Origin: Sanderia malayensis
Lineage: Eukaryota > Cnidaria > Scyphozoa > Semaeostomeae > Pelagiidae
Length of the DNA stretch: 64,000 nucleotides
Direction of reading: 5' to 3'
Assembly: GCA_013076295.1 (NCBI GenBank)
Contig: RQOL01000374.1
Location: 3,648,743-3,712,742 of the forward strand
Position numbers and translations under genes: made by a program. Shown in pieces: positions 44,803 to 57,600 of the stretch (its first letter is position 1; every line of letters begins with the position of its first letter). Under the pieces are notes generated by a model. That model made no database searches and was not told the origin of the DNA. It saw only the letters and a list, made by a program, of their open reading frames with translations.

Positions 44803-45119
44803 TGAACCAAAACATTTCCTATTGTTCTCTACCTGTTGCCTATCCAGTTCCCTTTCTATTATCTTTGGTTGGACCCAAATTTCTCTCCTGGTGCGTGACT
44901 TTTGCTCATTACGTGAATATCAAGAGAACAATGAGATTGCCATTGCCCAATTTTGCAACTGGTGTGAAATTGATTGGAAAATTAATGTTGAAGATGTGTG
45001 GGCAGGGCGCAGTCTACGTCCGATCTCTGGTAAATTTACTGTCAGATGATGAACTGCTTTTTTCCCGGCTGTCTGATGCTGATGGGCAATCTTATCACTG
45101 AGAAAGCAACCTTCCAGCA

Positions 45120-46302
45120 GTGATAAACACCCAATCTGAAGATTTGGTCACACATTCAACATCTCCTGCCCATACATATACTCTACCATATCCACAAGGG
45201 TTTATGTGCACCGACATGACAAATGATCCATATGTAAAGCAAGTTGGACTTCCATTGACCTTGACAATGCTCCTTTCCCAGATAATGCATCACAAGCATC
45301 AACTGTTATGTTATTCGGACAATGAACTGAAAATCGTGATCATACACAGAGGAACTTTGAAAGAGGACGTTATCCACATTTTTGCTGATCCCAGTATCTT
45401 AATGTATGATTTAAACTTCACATCAATTGAAAATAGAGGGAGAGAAGAGGAAGGTAAGGGTATTGGGGTGAGTAGAGAAATGGTGTCTTCCTTCTGGACA
45501 GAGGTTTATAGCTCGCTCACATTAGGATTGCACGGGAAAGTTTCAGCTACAAGGCATGATGTGCAAATGAGAGAATGGGAGGCAATTGCACGTGTTCTCA
45601 TCTATAGCCACCAAGTTGAATATCAGCCAAGCAAGCTTTGTTGCATTTCTAGCTAGCGCCTTGTTTGGAGAAGGAGCGGTGTTTGAAAACAACATTGCCC
45701 TCGATGAAAGAGCTGTTGTGGAACAATGTTTTGCGAAGGCATTTGATCCTAATGATGAAGATTCGTTAGACTTTCTTTCGGCATAAAGATGTTTTAAAAT
45801 GCCGTCAAAAGATAATGTGAAGAAAATAATTTTGAAACTAGCCCATCAAGAGGTTATTCAAAACCCACGTTATATATCCAATTGTTGGTCAAGAATAATG
45901 AATAAGCATAAACATAAGCTTGGAATAAGAAGTATGGATGATCTCAAATTGCTCATAAAGCACAAGGAAGTCTCGGCCAAGAAAGTTACCAAGCTTTTTC
46001 AATCAAATCCATGGAACGACCCTGAAAGGGAAACAATAGAGCATGTAAAGCGGTTTGTAAAATCTCTGGACGCGAAGAATCTTAGCCAATTCTTGAAGCT
46101 ACTCACTGAAAATGAGGTAATCAGTATAAACGTAATAGAGACTACATTTACAAGCTTGCAGGGGACAGCTCACAGACCCATTTTCCATACCTGTGGGCCT
46201 TTGCTGGAACTGCCAAGCACATACGACAGTTACAGTGAGTTAGCAGAAAAAATGAAACATGTTCTGTTGAATGCTGGGGGAATATTTGTTGACATTTTTT
46301 GA
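45120..46302 (+). pseudogene. HECT-type E3 ubiquitin ligase-like, broken
   Basis: HECT domains pass ubiquitin from an E2 to a substrate through a catalytic cysteine. Here the N-lobe shows HRGTLKEDVIHIFADPSILM, EEGKGIGVSREMVSSFW and ARVLIYSHQ. After a frameshift near 45620 come ASALFGEGAVF and FDPNDEDSLDFLSA. An in-frame TAA (45784-45786) follows, then PSKDNVKKIILKLAHQE, a KKVTKLFQSNP stretch, and the C-lobe end HTCGPLLELPSTYDSY, which has the Thr-Cys of the HECT active site. No substrate-binding N-terminal domain is recognisable upstream. In my memory related sequences are multicopy in cnidarians and fish, probably linked to mobile elements. Confidence 0.7.
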
Positions 46303-46559
46303 CATGACATTATTAAGATTTAATTGCAGTGGTTTTGTTCCTATAGACGTTACGGTTTGTTATCACCCAGTCATACCAAGCATAAATGCACTACTATGCT
46401 ATCTTCGTTTATAAACAGCATGCAAGATATGAAGAGAGTTTTTGAAATTGGCATTTTGTGTAATACTATCAATGAAAAAGACCGAGTATCCGAATGTAAG
46501 TGCTGCTTCAATGGTTTTGATCTTGTTCTAAGGGGTCTATAGTGCGCAAAATTTTTTGC

Positions 46560-47010
46560 ACATGGTCTGGCACAAAGAAGTCAACATTGGGCACAAGAAC
46601 TTGATATTGTTCTTCCAACATGTCCTCATTCCAATCGAGGTCTTCATCTTCGAGTCCCCTCCCCCCCTAAGTAAGGCAAATCCTCTGTCAGTATTGAAAC
46701 GATCTCCCTGAGTGATAGCATTCCCAAGAGTACCGGATATGAAAAGTTGTTCTGGACTTTAATTATGGGCAATGCTCAGTGGGTGGCTATTCTGTTGCTG
46801 ACAAAATTCTTGCAAAGCTTGATGGATCCACGGTAGGAAAACAAAGTGTAGCACGAATAAATGAAGCTCACTTCCCGTACCAGGAAACCCTTCACGCTGA
46901 CGTCCTGTGAAAATTTTGATGTAGTGACCAAGGACGCCTTTGTAGACATCACCATGTAGCCTTTCAACCCGTACATTATCGGCGCCCCATATTTCTCTGC
47001 TCATTAATCT
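46560..47010 (-). pseudogene. Integrase-core (rve-like) C-terminal fragment
   Basis: Minus strand: RVERLHGDVYKGVLGHYIKI, then LHLFVLHFVFLPWIHQALQE, NSHPLSIAHN, a nonsense TAA, then SPEQLFISGTLG. It resembles the end of an integrase-like domain in a metazoan multicopy family, where the words are R-x-ERLW-D-V, LF-LH-VFLP and HPL-x3-N-SP-QL. The region to 46560 continues acidic (EDEDLDWNEDMLEEQY), partly in another frame. The catalytic core upstream is not found; the KDZ fragment lies there instead. Confidence 0.6.
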
Positions 47011-47147
47011 GGCTATTGATAGCAGAAAATTGTGGATAGAGACAAATTATAACTATGGGCACAAGCTGCGAAAAACGGAAAGAAGCTTGTTATTGAACAG
47101 TAAGTGACATTTAATCAAAGTGAAAAAAATAAAAAGCAATATTGAAA

Positions 47148-47684
47148 CCTGTGTGATTTTTCCAATGAAATCTGTCCACAAAAAATGATGTGTTTCTGAA
47201 GAAACCAGGGTCACAAATCATGCAATAGTCGTGCAAGTTACACACATTGTCATATATGATGACCTTTGGTGCTGTAAAGAATAATAAGGAGGTTAAAATG
47301 TCATATATTACTGATTTTCAAAATATTTGTACTTTTTCATACAGCAGTTCAAAGCTTTACTTGAAAAGTAAAGCTTTTATAATCCAAGAATCAAACCGTC
47401 TGGGAAGTGAGTCCGCAAAATTGTGAAAGGAGTGTTGGGTGATTCCTGGGTTTCCATAACATCAAAGCCATAACAAATATCTTTTGACAAAATGTGAACA
47501 AATATCGAGCACAAAAAGTGGGCATCTAAAACCCTCAATCAGCCGAGTAAAAAACACGATACGATGCATGCAATGTAGCGTAAATATTCCAGGCATCAAT
47601 GATGGATGGCCACAGTAGTCTTTTCGGTAGTCTTTAAACGTCCTCTTTGACAATGAAACGCCCTTTGCATACACACCTATCTCA
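47148..47684 (-). pseudogene. KDZ (Zisupton/Dileera-type) transposase fragment
   Basis: The 47271-47148 block, preceded by the acceptor TTCTTTACAG, reads PKVIIYDNVCNLHDYC, then DPGFFRNTSFFVDRFHWKNH on the minus strand, the hallmark (I/V)YDNxCNLH...FxVDRFHW-x2-H of KDZ-type transposases. An upstream open block (about 47684-47460) gives GHPSLMPGIFTLHCMH, which precedes the hallmark in the same family, so the two are probably exons separated by 47272-47450. The flanking frames have stops. Domesticated relatives exist in vertebrates, but this copy is fragmentary. Confidence 0.7.
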
Positions 47685-47929
47685 GTTTAGCACAGGCCAA
47701 TTGGGAAGAAATGGAAACTCTGACTGCACCTCTTCATTGAATTCATGATTCCATTTCCAATAAGAAATCATTCACTTCATCCACTACAGATTCCTTTGGT
47801 AGCGATGCTAAAAAAATCTTGGATAATAGGAGTCTTTTTTCATACCAGCAACAGTTTCTCTGGGCAACATTGTAGAACAGCACCCGCTCTTACATCTCTT
47901 ATCACAGAGAGAAACTGGTTATCGTCAGG

Positions 47930-49674
47930 TTAGTATGACAGAACTGCAGAGAGTGATGAAATACATTTTAAGAATGTCAACAATGCTGGGGGAAAGTCCT
48001 CTTCAGCTTTAAAAACACGCCCACACCACAAAAGAGGCAACAATTCTGCTTGCAATAGCTGTATTAACTTCTGCCTGGCAGCATTGTCTAGTACTGCTCT
48101 TGAAGAGACTTTGGCCAGAAGTGATCTAAGCTCTTCACTTGGCATCATGACTCTAGACTTAAAACTAGTAAATACTAAATACAATAATTACTTATAGTGG
48201 TAAATATAAGGTTTCACTCCTGCCAGTAAGAGTACATGGAAAACAATAGAACAACACAGAAATCATTTAGAAATTTAGAAATACTTATCTTTCTTTCAGT
48301 AACGTCTGTGCTTGTCCACTTGTGTTTGCTCTCTGCTGAAAAATTCTTTTAAAACTCAGTGAAGTTGCATCACACAACAAAACACTAGGATATTGGCCAC
48401 AAACATCACATGTAAATTCATGCTTGTAATCAATGTCCAGAAGATTTTAAAAAGCATACCACGAAAATCTCCATTGCTGATAATACAGGAATTTACTTGA
48501 ATTAATCCCTGCAGCACATGTGCAAATATTACATACATAAAACATACATGACACACATACTGACATCCTGTACATGCATAAGATACATACCAACAAAATA
48601 GGTACTACGGTTTGGCAAGCAGCTAATGCAATCAATTGTTGTCATATGAAATTAATTAAATTTTCAGACCTCCATCGATTCCCTGAGGATAAGGTTCGTG
48701 CTCTTTGCGATCCCCGATTACCATTCCACAGTTCTCAGAGGTCCGCTTTTTTCCCGGATTCACTTGATCTATTTGCCCATCCCAAATTGAAAAATCAAAA
48801 CTCGACTGCACAATAAAGGAAGGAAGCAACTTCCTCGGCAATCAAAGGCCAAAGTAACAAAAGACGCGATTGGATTAGTGCAAAACGCAACAGGGTTTCT
48901 TTGTTTCGAAAAGGCTCAGCAAAGCAAAACAATGCACGAAACGATCTTTCCAAAAGCATGACATCATTTTGCATGCTTTTGGACAGGAGGGTTGCTGAGC
49001 ATAACAGTTTTTGTTCAACTGAACCTTTTTGATAAGAATAAACTTTATAAGAATAATGAGGCTCAAAATTCGTGAAATTTAAGAAAATTTTGAGAATATT
49101 GTCAGGCTGACGATCTTGTGACACTATGATTTTTAGCAGGCGTTTTTTATTTTTGACTTGGTGTGCTTTTCACAGCCCATGCTTTCAAATTTCGATGAAA
49201 GTGTCGATAGAATCTGTGCTACAGGAAATAAGGATTTATTCTGTTTTTTAGCCGTTGTAATAGTTTTGCTATTGATAATAGCAGTCTATTGCCTAAACTT
49301 GACATAGCACCCCCACAAACATTACATTGGTCGCCTGGAGGTACAAGTGCCAGCATTCCATCAGGTAAAAAACTAGACCTAAGTTCTTTGTGCAACCAGT
49401 CTACACTCCGCTGTTGTTCCGTAGCCTTCCATGTAAAATACTCCAATGATTCAGGCTTCATAAATATAGTCCTTATGCTTGACCCTTTCCAAGCATCATG
49501 TGTAGCAACCATGTCAAGAACAAAATCTGGCAGACTATCGCTATTGCTATCTATTGCCTTTTTGAGAGACAAAATGTGGTTGTATGAATGACAGCCATAT
49601 ATATAGGTATGACAAATAAAGCCTCTTCGATCTATGCCAATTACTGCAAAGGTCCCATTAACTGGTTTCACCAA
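47930..49674 (-). other. Unrecognised minus-strand open blocks
   Basis: Two minus-strand frames, 48184-47930 (SSRAVLDNAARQKLIQLLQA) and 49674-49219 (with DFVLDMVATHDAWKGSSIRT and GDQCNVCGG), look protein-like but belong to no family I can name. They lie upstream of the KDZ and integrase-like pieces in the same direction and could be N-terminal parts of either. The 48800-49130 stretch between them is also open on the minus strand without recognisable words. Confidence 0.3.
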
Positions 49675-50728
49675 AATTCTCTGATGAAAATCGAATCTCT
49701 TTAAATTCTGTACAAACCTGCAAAATCACAGTTATTTCATTTCGAGGAAGCAATATATCTAGTTTAGTTATTACTGTCAGTAATTCAGTTCTATAAGTAC
49801 TCTAAATGGATTACCTTGGCATAATCATGATCATCTACATCATCTAAATAAAAAATAAACTGCTATGTGTTGTCAAGATTTAATGCTGATTAGAAATATC
49901 TAAATTCCATAAGTGACCCACTTACATGAATTTATCTCAAACAGGTCAATGTTCTTGATTTTGTCAATATTTGGAATGATTTCTGCTGCAACATTCAGGT
50001 GTAGGCAGTCAGGAAACTGATTTTAATCAACTGTGTCAACCCTGTAAAATGTAAAGTAATTTCAGAAGGCATGTTATAATAATGATGCAGTATATAAAAA
50101 CACTTTTAAAACAAGGAAAATTTACCATGTGATTCGCCAACAAAGTGAAAAGATGTGCTTGGCAAGAAGTCTTTTCTGATCTCATTACCAGAACATGTGA
50201 ACACTATGACCTTTGAATCTTGTAATGTCACCAAATATCTATTTACAAAACAGTAGCTGTGTAGCTAGAAAAGAGCACAATTTAAAAAGAAATAGCTCAG
50301 AAGTGGTTTCATATAAATTTAGAATCAGATGAAACTGTAAAAAATGTTAACAATGAAATGATATATGTTTACCTTCAGCTCTCTCTGTTCCAAATTTTAG
50401 TCTTGAGTTAAAAATGTAGTGTATCTATTATTTATGGCAAAAAACGCCGTTGCTTGCGTTGTTTGAAAGAGATAGATATCTCTCACTTCCTTGGTAACCT
50501 GGGTATGAAAATAATCATTTAATAAGGCTTCGGGTACCATTTGCAAAAAATAAAGACAATTTACGTCTTACAATCTTTTCCTGCTCAGGAGAATGTTCTG
50601 CAATATTGCTTTCCAATGTTTCCAATTCTATCTCTGAGTCACTATCTATAGCTGAGATGACAACAGATAATGTTAAAAAATTTGGTTTGCGATGAAAAGC
50701 TATGAAAACCCAGAAACAAATATATGAA

Positions 50729-52372
50729 TTATATCAAACAAACCATCACTATAGTTGAGCTGTATGTTTGAATTATATCAAACATATAGCTCAACCCCAG
50801 AGCCGTGCACTTGCAGCGGTTCGTTCTGCATGGTCTGTCTGATTTGCATCCACACTTGACCATTACAGAAATTGCTTTACTTGCATCTGGTAAGTCGGTC
50901 CAGCAGGGTCTCCAGCGTTCATCTTTGAGAATCCAACCCCAGTTACTAGGATCTGGAGCTCCAATGACAGTCCTTGTAGAGCTTGCCCAGATCAATGCTT
51001 GATATATGGCACGTTTAGTATGCTGGAAAAGCGCTGCTCTGTTGGGGGCAAATTTTCCAATGGCCGTTTTGTAAAAAGCTCCTCTCTTAACGTATTTACC
51101 TTGACTGCTTCTGTGCACCTTTCATACACAACGCATACAAATCTTTCTACCAGTGCAAACACGTCACTTTCCATTGATATTTCTCTGAAGCGGTTAACAC
51201 ATATGATTTCGAATGCAGCCGTGACATCTGGAAAAGACTGCCATGCCGCAAAACACGTTTTCTTCCCTCTTCCAACGAACTGAGAAACGGTGTCGCATTC
51301 TGTCAAGGAATGGAACATTGGAAATCCGTTCGACATACAGGGTCCTAGAATCGCATAAAATTTGTTGATGTGTATTTTTCGGCCGTTTTTGCCCATAAAT
51401 CTTACCCACAGGTCAATGGAAGGATTGATAACAAGGAAGCTTGAAAATTTTCCTAATAAAATTACAACGACGTCTGTGTCGACCGTCAAGACTTCAATAA
51501 TGTTCATTCCATGTCTTAAGGCGTCAAGCACATGTAATACTATTCGAGAATGAGCTTCCTCATGGTCTGCTTCGCTGATCGTTATCTCGCCTTTTGATAA
51601 AACTGACGTTATGATCGTTAACTCATTTTTTGATACACACTAGCATTCGACTCATTAAGTTGCAGTCATTCTTAAATTCTTTTACCTGCCTCAACTTTAG
51701 TGGCATTTCCTTTTTGCTTTATAACCTAAATATTACGATTTTATTCTTCTTGATTGGCGCAAGAAAAGATGTGTTTCTCTTTTCAAGTACGTTTTCCACA
51801 TACTTCTCATATTGCCGTTGTCCAATGTCATCAATACTACGAATTCCAAGTACGACTTGCTCACTTGCGCAATTAAATGAACCAAGAGTTACAAGCTCTG
51901 GAAACAAATCACGAAAAGGGTTTCCCAATCTATTAATTGTGCTCATTAAATCTTTCACATGTTTGTGCATCTTTTGTTGAAACAAAACGTTTTCTTCCTG
52001 ATGCTTTGGTAAAGATACTTCACAGCCCAGTACCATGTCCTCAAAGTCGGTAACTAACTTGGACAATTCTGGTCCAACCACTAACCATTGTTGCGACGCA
52101 GATGCATTTTCCGTCAATCCAATTATTCCACCTGCCGATTTTATCACCTTATTATTTTGTTCGTGTGCTTGGTCTATTGCAATATGAGAAAAACGTTTCT
52201 GAGTTTTGCTTAGAACCCAAAACTCCTGTAAACATGCTTTTTGCTGAGGCTCCAGAGACAGTAAATCTCTTAGAAACACTGGAATCCAACGCGCATATTG
52301 GTAGTCATCCAACGCAAAAAACCAAGGTGTTGCTTTTTGAAGAGATTCAATGTAAAGCCATGTGCTTTGCAA
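50729..52372 (-). pseudogene. PIN/XPG-like multicopy family, copy F2, with CXC motif
   Basis: Right to left: a block with FWVLSKTQKRFSHIAIDQAH and GGIIGLTENASA (about 52230-52090), then after stops near 51719 the nuclease-like core ISEADHEEAHSRIVLHVLDA (about 51580-51525), VDTDVVVILL (about 51488-51460) and LTECDTVSQF (about 51307-51280). The C-terminus has CGCKSDRPCRTNRCKC (50811-50858), a Tesmin/TSO1-like CXC cysteine pattern that binds DNA in other proteins. Compared with F1 and F3, the acidic words are altered (EEAHSR for EEADTR, ECD for GCD), so this copy has probably lost activity. The order is N-terminal AIDQAHEQ region, PIN-like core, CXC. Confidence 0.65.
50754..50795. repeat. 18 bp-arm hairpin
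   Basis: Arm GTTGAGCTGTATGTTTGA (50754-50771), loop ATTATA, arm TCAAACATATAGCTCAAC (50778-50795), one mismatch. It lies at the end of the CXC region of F2 and looks like a local inverted duplication. Confidence 0.8.
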
Positions 52373-52399
52373 TCCCAGAATCCCTCACGATTGCATGAA

Positions 52400-53040
52400 G
52401 TTCATATATCAATCAAACTTCATAATCTGTTTCAAACACGATGCTGTTTAAACATCAAATGCGCAGAGAATTGTTTAAAATTCTCAATTAAAATATTTGA
52501 AGGGGGGAGTCTGTATAAGGGGGGAGCCTAACATAAATCCACGATGCTCTGGTACACGGAATAGGGAGGGGGGCATGATTTGAAGGAGCGAAACAAATCA
52601 ATTTGCTCAGATAAGCATTGAATAAGAAAAAACCATTTTTTGGCCATATAATGTTTGAAAAATGCAATGTATTAGGATCTTATGAAAAAGCCACCTAACC
52701 CCCAAAAAATCGGAAATTTCCTTTGGTTCCCCTTCTAAAGATGTTCGGGCAAGGCATACAAAGCAGCCTGCCAAATTTCATACTTTAGTCACAAAGTGCA
52801 TGATTTCAGTGCTTAACGACCGGACTGAAAGTGCAGAGTATGTTATGTGTATTAACCTCCGAGTACATCAATCCATTTGACCCTGGTTTAGAGAAAGATA
52901 AGACATGGACATTCGGAATGGCGGAGAGTTAAAACGTGAATTCGCTATTGTGGAGATTTTTGAATCAATATCATGAAATAGTACTATGCTATTGTCAGTG
53001 AGGTTATTTTAGATTCTTAAATTTTGCTTTTTGAGCCTAA
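52400..53040. other. No gene seen; LINE 5' flank or UTR
   Basis: Includes AGGGGGGAGTCTGTATAAGG near 52502 and CCACCTAACCCCCAAAAAAT near 52691. The 5' end of the LINE must lie here or just after, but I cannot place it. Confidence 0.4.
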
Positions 53041-53092
53041 TATACATCTTTAGCGTCTTATGGTTATCTTATGTTGTAAATAAATCGAAGTT

Positions 53093-53860
53093 ATGTCACG
53101 CCGCCAAGCGAGCAGCCGAACGAAGAATGAAGAATTAGGCCCATCTAGCAGAAATGAGGAGGAATTCACTTCACGCTCGGCATTCGAAAATATTCTGGAT
53201 AGTAAGCTAGAGAGTCTAAAACAAGATTTGGCATCAAAGGAACATGTGAAAGAACTGCTGGGAGTAATAAAAGACCAGCAGTCGAAGATTAACATTCTCG
53301 AATCGCGGGTTGTCCTGTTGGAAAAATATGTCAGCCATCTTGAAAAGACCATGGACGACCAAGAACAGTATCAATGCCGGCTTTGTTTACGTGTAAACAA
53401 TGTTGAAATCAAGCTAGGGGAAACTGAGACGGCCGGAGATTGTTTGGAAAAAGTAAAGGAAATGTTTAACGAATTATCTGTAAAAATTCCTGATTCGGCT
53501 ATTGATAGAGCTCACCGTATCGGGAAAGTAAAAGAGAAAGATGGAAAGCGCTATAGGCAGGTAATAATCCAATTTACAACATGGCGCCATCGTACGATGG
53601 TGTATAAGGCGAGAAAGAACTCAGACAAGTACCGAATTCGACTGGATCTCACCAAGAAGAGAATTAAAGTGATCGAAAAAACCAACGATATGCTTAGGAG
53701 TAGAAAGTTGACAGGGTTTACATTTGCTGACGTTAACTGTAGACTCTGTGCGAAATTGGATGATGGATTTCATTATTTTGAAGACGATAAGGAGTTTGAA
53801 GATCTCATTAACCAGGCGTTTTGCGGAGAGGAGAACGAAGGAACCGAAATGGACGAATGA
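53093..53860 (+). CDS. LINE ORF1 (coiled-coil, RNA-binding type), intact
   Basis: A 255-residue ORF, ATG 53093 to TGA 53860. Residues ~20-100 are heptad-like and charged (LESLKQDLASKEHVKELL, ILESRVVLLEKYVSHLEK), a likely trimerising coiled coil. Residues ~100-215 have RVNNVEI, IDRAHRIG and RYRQVIIQFTTWRHRTMVYK, similar to the RNA-binding ORF1p type of L1-like and some CR1-like elements. The tail is acidic. ORF1 proteins bind the element RNA and act as nucleic-acid chaperones. No frame damage is visible, in contrast to ORF2. Confidence 0.8.
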   Translation: MSRRQASSRTKNEELGPSSRNEEEFTSRSAFENILDSKLESLKQDLASKEHVKELLGVIKDQQSKINILESRVVLLEKYVSHLEKTMDDQEQYQCRLCLRVNNVEIKLGETETAGDCLEKVKEMFNELSVKIPDSAIDRAHRIGKVKEKDGKRYRQVIIQFTTWRHRTMVYKARKNSDKYRIRLDLTKKRIKVIEKTNDMLRSRKLTGFTFADVNCRLCAKLDDGFHYFEDDKEFEDLINQAFCGEENEGTEMDE

Positions 53861-54659
53861 GTATTCTTAGCTGACATTCAGGTTGTTCTTGTTTTTTTTT
53901 TCACTGTTGGGAAATACACTCTAGTTATTTTTTAGCATTCATAGAAATTCATAGAAGAGTCCATAGAAGTCCATAAAGTTGTTGTTTGAGCGACCTCAAA
54001 AGCTTTCAATATTCAATTTTTCTTAAAATGACATAGTACAATAAATAAAAAAAATTTTTTTTTGCAATTTCCACAAAGCTTCCACCATGATAAAATAAAA
54101 ACCAGCACGCTTGTGTTTTTTGTACTCTTAGGGTCCTTTGTGACCATTACATTATGTTTTTCATTCTATTTGTTTATTCTATGTGTTTCTTTACAATTGA
54201 GAGGAGAATATTACGATAACAATAGGTTCGTTGCCAAACAGTATACAACACACAATACTGCACGCTTTACACGGTTGAGAGGATTGCTAAGAACAATGCC
54301 TGTTGATATTTGCAGCTGGCGAGTGGCAATAGGTCTGTTCCATTCTTCAATCACTATAAACAAAAAGTTTTCTCTGGAAACCCCGTTCTCACAAACTTAT
54401 TCAAACCTTTACCCGTTTCGGTTATGCTGTGTTTCTATCACAATTCTCATTTTAATCCAGCGTTTTCTTCAGTACAACTGATCTTCCAGCTTTTGTTTAA
54501 CCTAGATTTCAATACATCACACATTGTTGCTGCAATGTTCCGACTAGCAAAATCTACCATTTGCAACATTATTGTTTTAGAAATACCCTTCAGACTCTTT
54601 TTATTACAGTACAGCTATTTTTATGTTGTTTGTTTGACATGCTATACACTCTGCCTGAA

Positions 54660-57600
54660 ACGGACAATTTACTGGCATATTCTATTAAGCTCTGATATGG
54701 AGACTAATCCAGGCCAAGATCAAGGTACTTTCAAATTCTGCTCCTGGAATCTCAACAGTCTCCGTGCGCATGAATTTATAAGAGTCTCCCAGATTGAAGC
54801 ATACAACTCCGTATATAATTAAGACCTTATACCTATTGTCGAAACCCATCTTGACAGTACTATTGACGAAACCAAATTGGGCCTAAATAATTATTCATTT
54901 ATGAAATGTAACCACCCTGGAAATGTAAAACGAGGCGGTGTTGGTCTATATGTAAAAGACTCCTTCCCTGCTAAGAATCGACCTGATCTCGTAACCCTTC
55001 CTGAATCCATTGTGTGTGAAATTCAGCTTCATGGGAAAAAATATCTTTTTTCAGTAATTTATAGGAGCCCGAGCCAAACCCCTGAAGAATTTGAAGATTT
55101 TATGAACAATGTTGAGCTATTGTTATCCAAGATCTCCGCTGAGAACCCCTACTCTGTGATTATAACTGGAGATTTCAATTGCAGATCCTCCCAGTGGTGG
55201 GCAAGTGACATTGAAAATGGAGAAGGCAAAAGTTTTGAACCCTTCACATCTGATCTTGGTATGCACCAGTTGATTACTGGGCCGACCCATATCATAGGTG
55301 ATTTTAGTTCTTGCATTGATCTTATCTTTACTGATCAACCGAATCTATTTCTTGAATCAGGTGTTCACCCAACGTTGCATGAGCAATGTCACCATCAAAT
55401 TATCTGTGGGGAGCTCAGTATAATAAATCTAGCGCCACCCCTATATCAGCGTAGAGTTTGGTTTTATGACTGTGCTAACGTCCCAGCAATTAAAAAAAGT
55501 ATCAAAATGTTTAATTGGTATGGAAGCATTGGGAATCTAATTTGTCCAAACCAACAAGTGGAAATGCTAACTGAAACACTGTTGAATATATTATCAAATT
55601 TTATACCAAATAAGTTAATCACAGTTAGACCTCAGGAGGCACCTTGGGTAACACAGTCCATCAAGAATTTCATCCGGAAAAAAAAAGGGCGTACAAATGT
55701 TTTGTCAGAAATGGTCGGCCTGATGACAAACTAGAGGCTATGAACGACATGATATCTCAAGGATCCAGATTAATTGAGAATGCTAAGGACAGGTACTTTA
55801 AGGAAATAGGTTCAACTCTCTCCAATACAGACACTGGAATTAAGTCTTATTGGTCATTGATTAAGAAAATTATGAACAAAGCTAAGGTTCCAGTAATTCC
55901 CCCTCTTATGGAAAATGATATATTCACATCAGACTTTACTAAGAAAGCTGAAGTATTTAACGAATATTTTGTGCAACAATGCACTACCACTGATACTGGC
56001 AGTGTGATCCCTGAAAATGTCGAATTTAACGATTCCCTATTGACTGACTTCAACATATCCGACGAAAATATCCTGAAGATTATTAGATCTCTGAACCCAA
56101 ATAAGGCTCATGGCTGGGATGATATTTCAATTCCCATGATCAAACTATGTGACAATGCTCTACTGCTACCCCTGAAAATAATTGTTGAAAACTGTTTACA
56201 TCAAGGTATCTTTCCTGCAATGTGGAAATATGGTAATGTTGTCCCAGTTCATAAAAAGAGCAATAAAAATTTGAAACAAAATTACCCTCCAATCTCTCTT
56301 CTTCCTATCTTTGGAAAAATTATGGAAAAATTAATGTTTGATTCCCTTTATTATCACTTAGAATCTAATAATTTACTAAATCCGAACCAGTCAGGTTTTC
56401 GCCCGGGTGATTCAACGATTAATCAGCTTTTGACGATTGTTAACTCCATATCTCGAGCATTCGATTGTAACCCAACCCTAGATGTTCGAGCAGTCTTCCT
56501 TGATATATCAAAGGCTTTTGATCGAGTTTGGCACGAGGGTCTCATACATAAGCAGCGGCGATGTGGTCTCTGGAAAATTTCTTTTACTTATGCAGAGTTT
56601 TCTTTCTGATAGAAAATCAGCTGGAGTTCCACAAGGCTCCATCTTAGGACCCTTACTTTTCTTAATATACATTAACGATTTAAGTGGTGGTCTGAAATGC
56701 AATGTTAAACTATTTGCTGACGATACATCAATATTTTCTGTTGTTCAGAATCCTAACACAGCCGCTGCTGACTTGAATCATGACTTGAACCAAATAAATC
56801 TTTGGGCTCATCAATGGCGAATGCCCTTCAATCCTGATCCCACAAAGCAAGCAGTCGAGGTCACCTTCTCTAAAAAAAGACATTCGGCAAATCATCCCCA
56901 AATCTTTTTTAATGACACACAAGTCAAAAAAGTTCAAGAACAAAAACACCTAGGCATTATTCTAGACAACAAGTTGACCTTCGCCAGTCATATAAAAGCT
57001 GCCATCACCTATCCCAGCATTCCTATCCCATAGACAAGGGATAGGAATGCTAAGATTATTCTCCAAACACTTACCGCGACACACCCTCAACAAAATGTAC
57101 AAACTTTATGTCCGGCCGCATCTCGAGTATGGTGACGAAATATATGCGAGTTTAGCAATAGCATTTCCCTCACTAATCAAATGGAAAAAATCGAATCAGT
57201 CCAATATTCTGCAGCGCTGGCAGTAACTGGTGCTTGGAAAGGGACCTCTCGTCAGAAGATTTACGATGAGCTAGGTTGGGAGTCATTAAACCTACGACGA
57301 TGGAGCAGACGTCTCGTTCTGTTTTATAAAATGATTAATAATCTTACTCCACATTACACTAGATACCCGATTCCTGATCTACAGGAATCAAGCTATGATC
57401 TTCAAGTGCGTGCAACTGTGGGACAGATCTCTGCAAGAACAAAGGGTTATAAGACCAGTTTCTATCCAAATTGCCTGCTGGAATGGGAAAAACTTGACCA
57501 TGAGATCAAACTTTCTAACTCTGTAAACATCTTTAAAAAAAAACTTTTGTCAATTATCCGTCCATTCCCGAAATTGGTCTACGGTATACATGATCCAAAG

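Noticed and set aside
54062..54481. A 139-codon frame with membrane-like segments before LINE ORF2
   Set aside because: It overlaps the LINE spacer and the start of ORF2 in another frame, with AT-rich composition and no conserved words.
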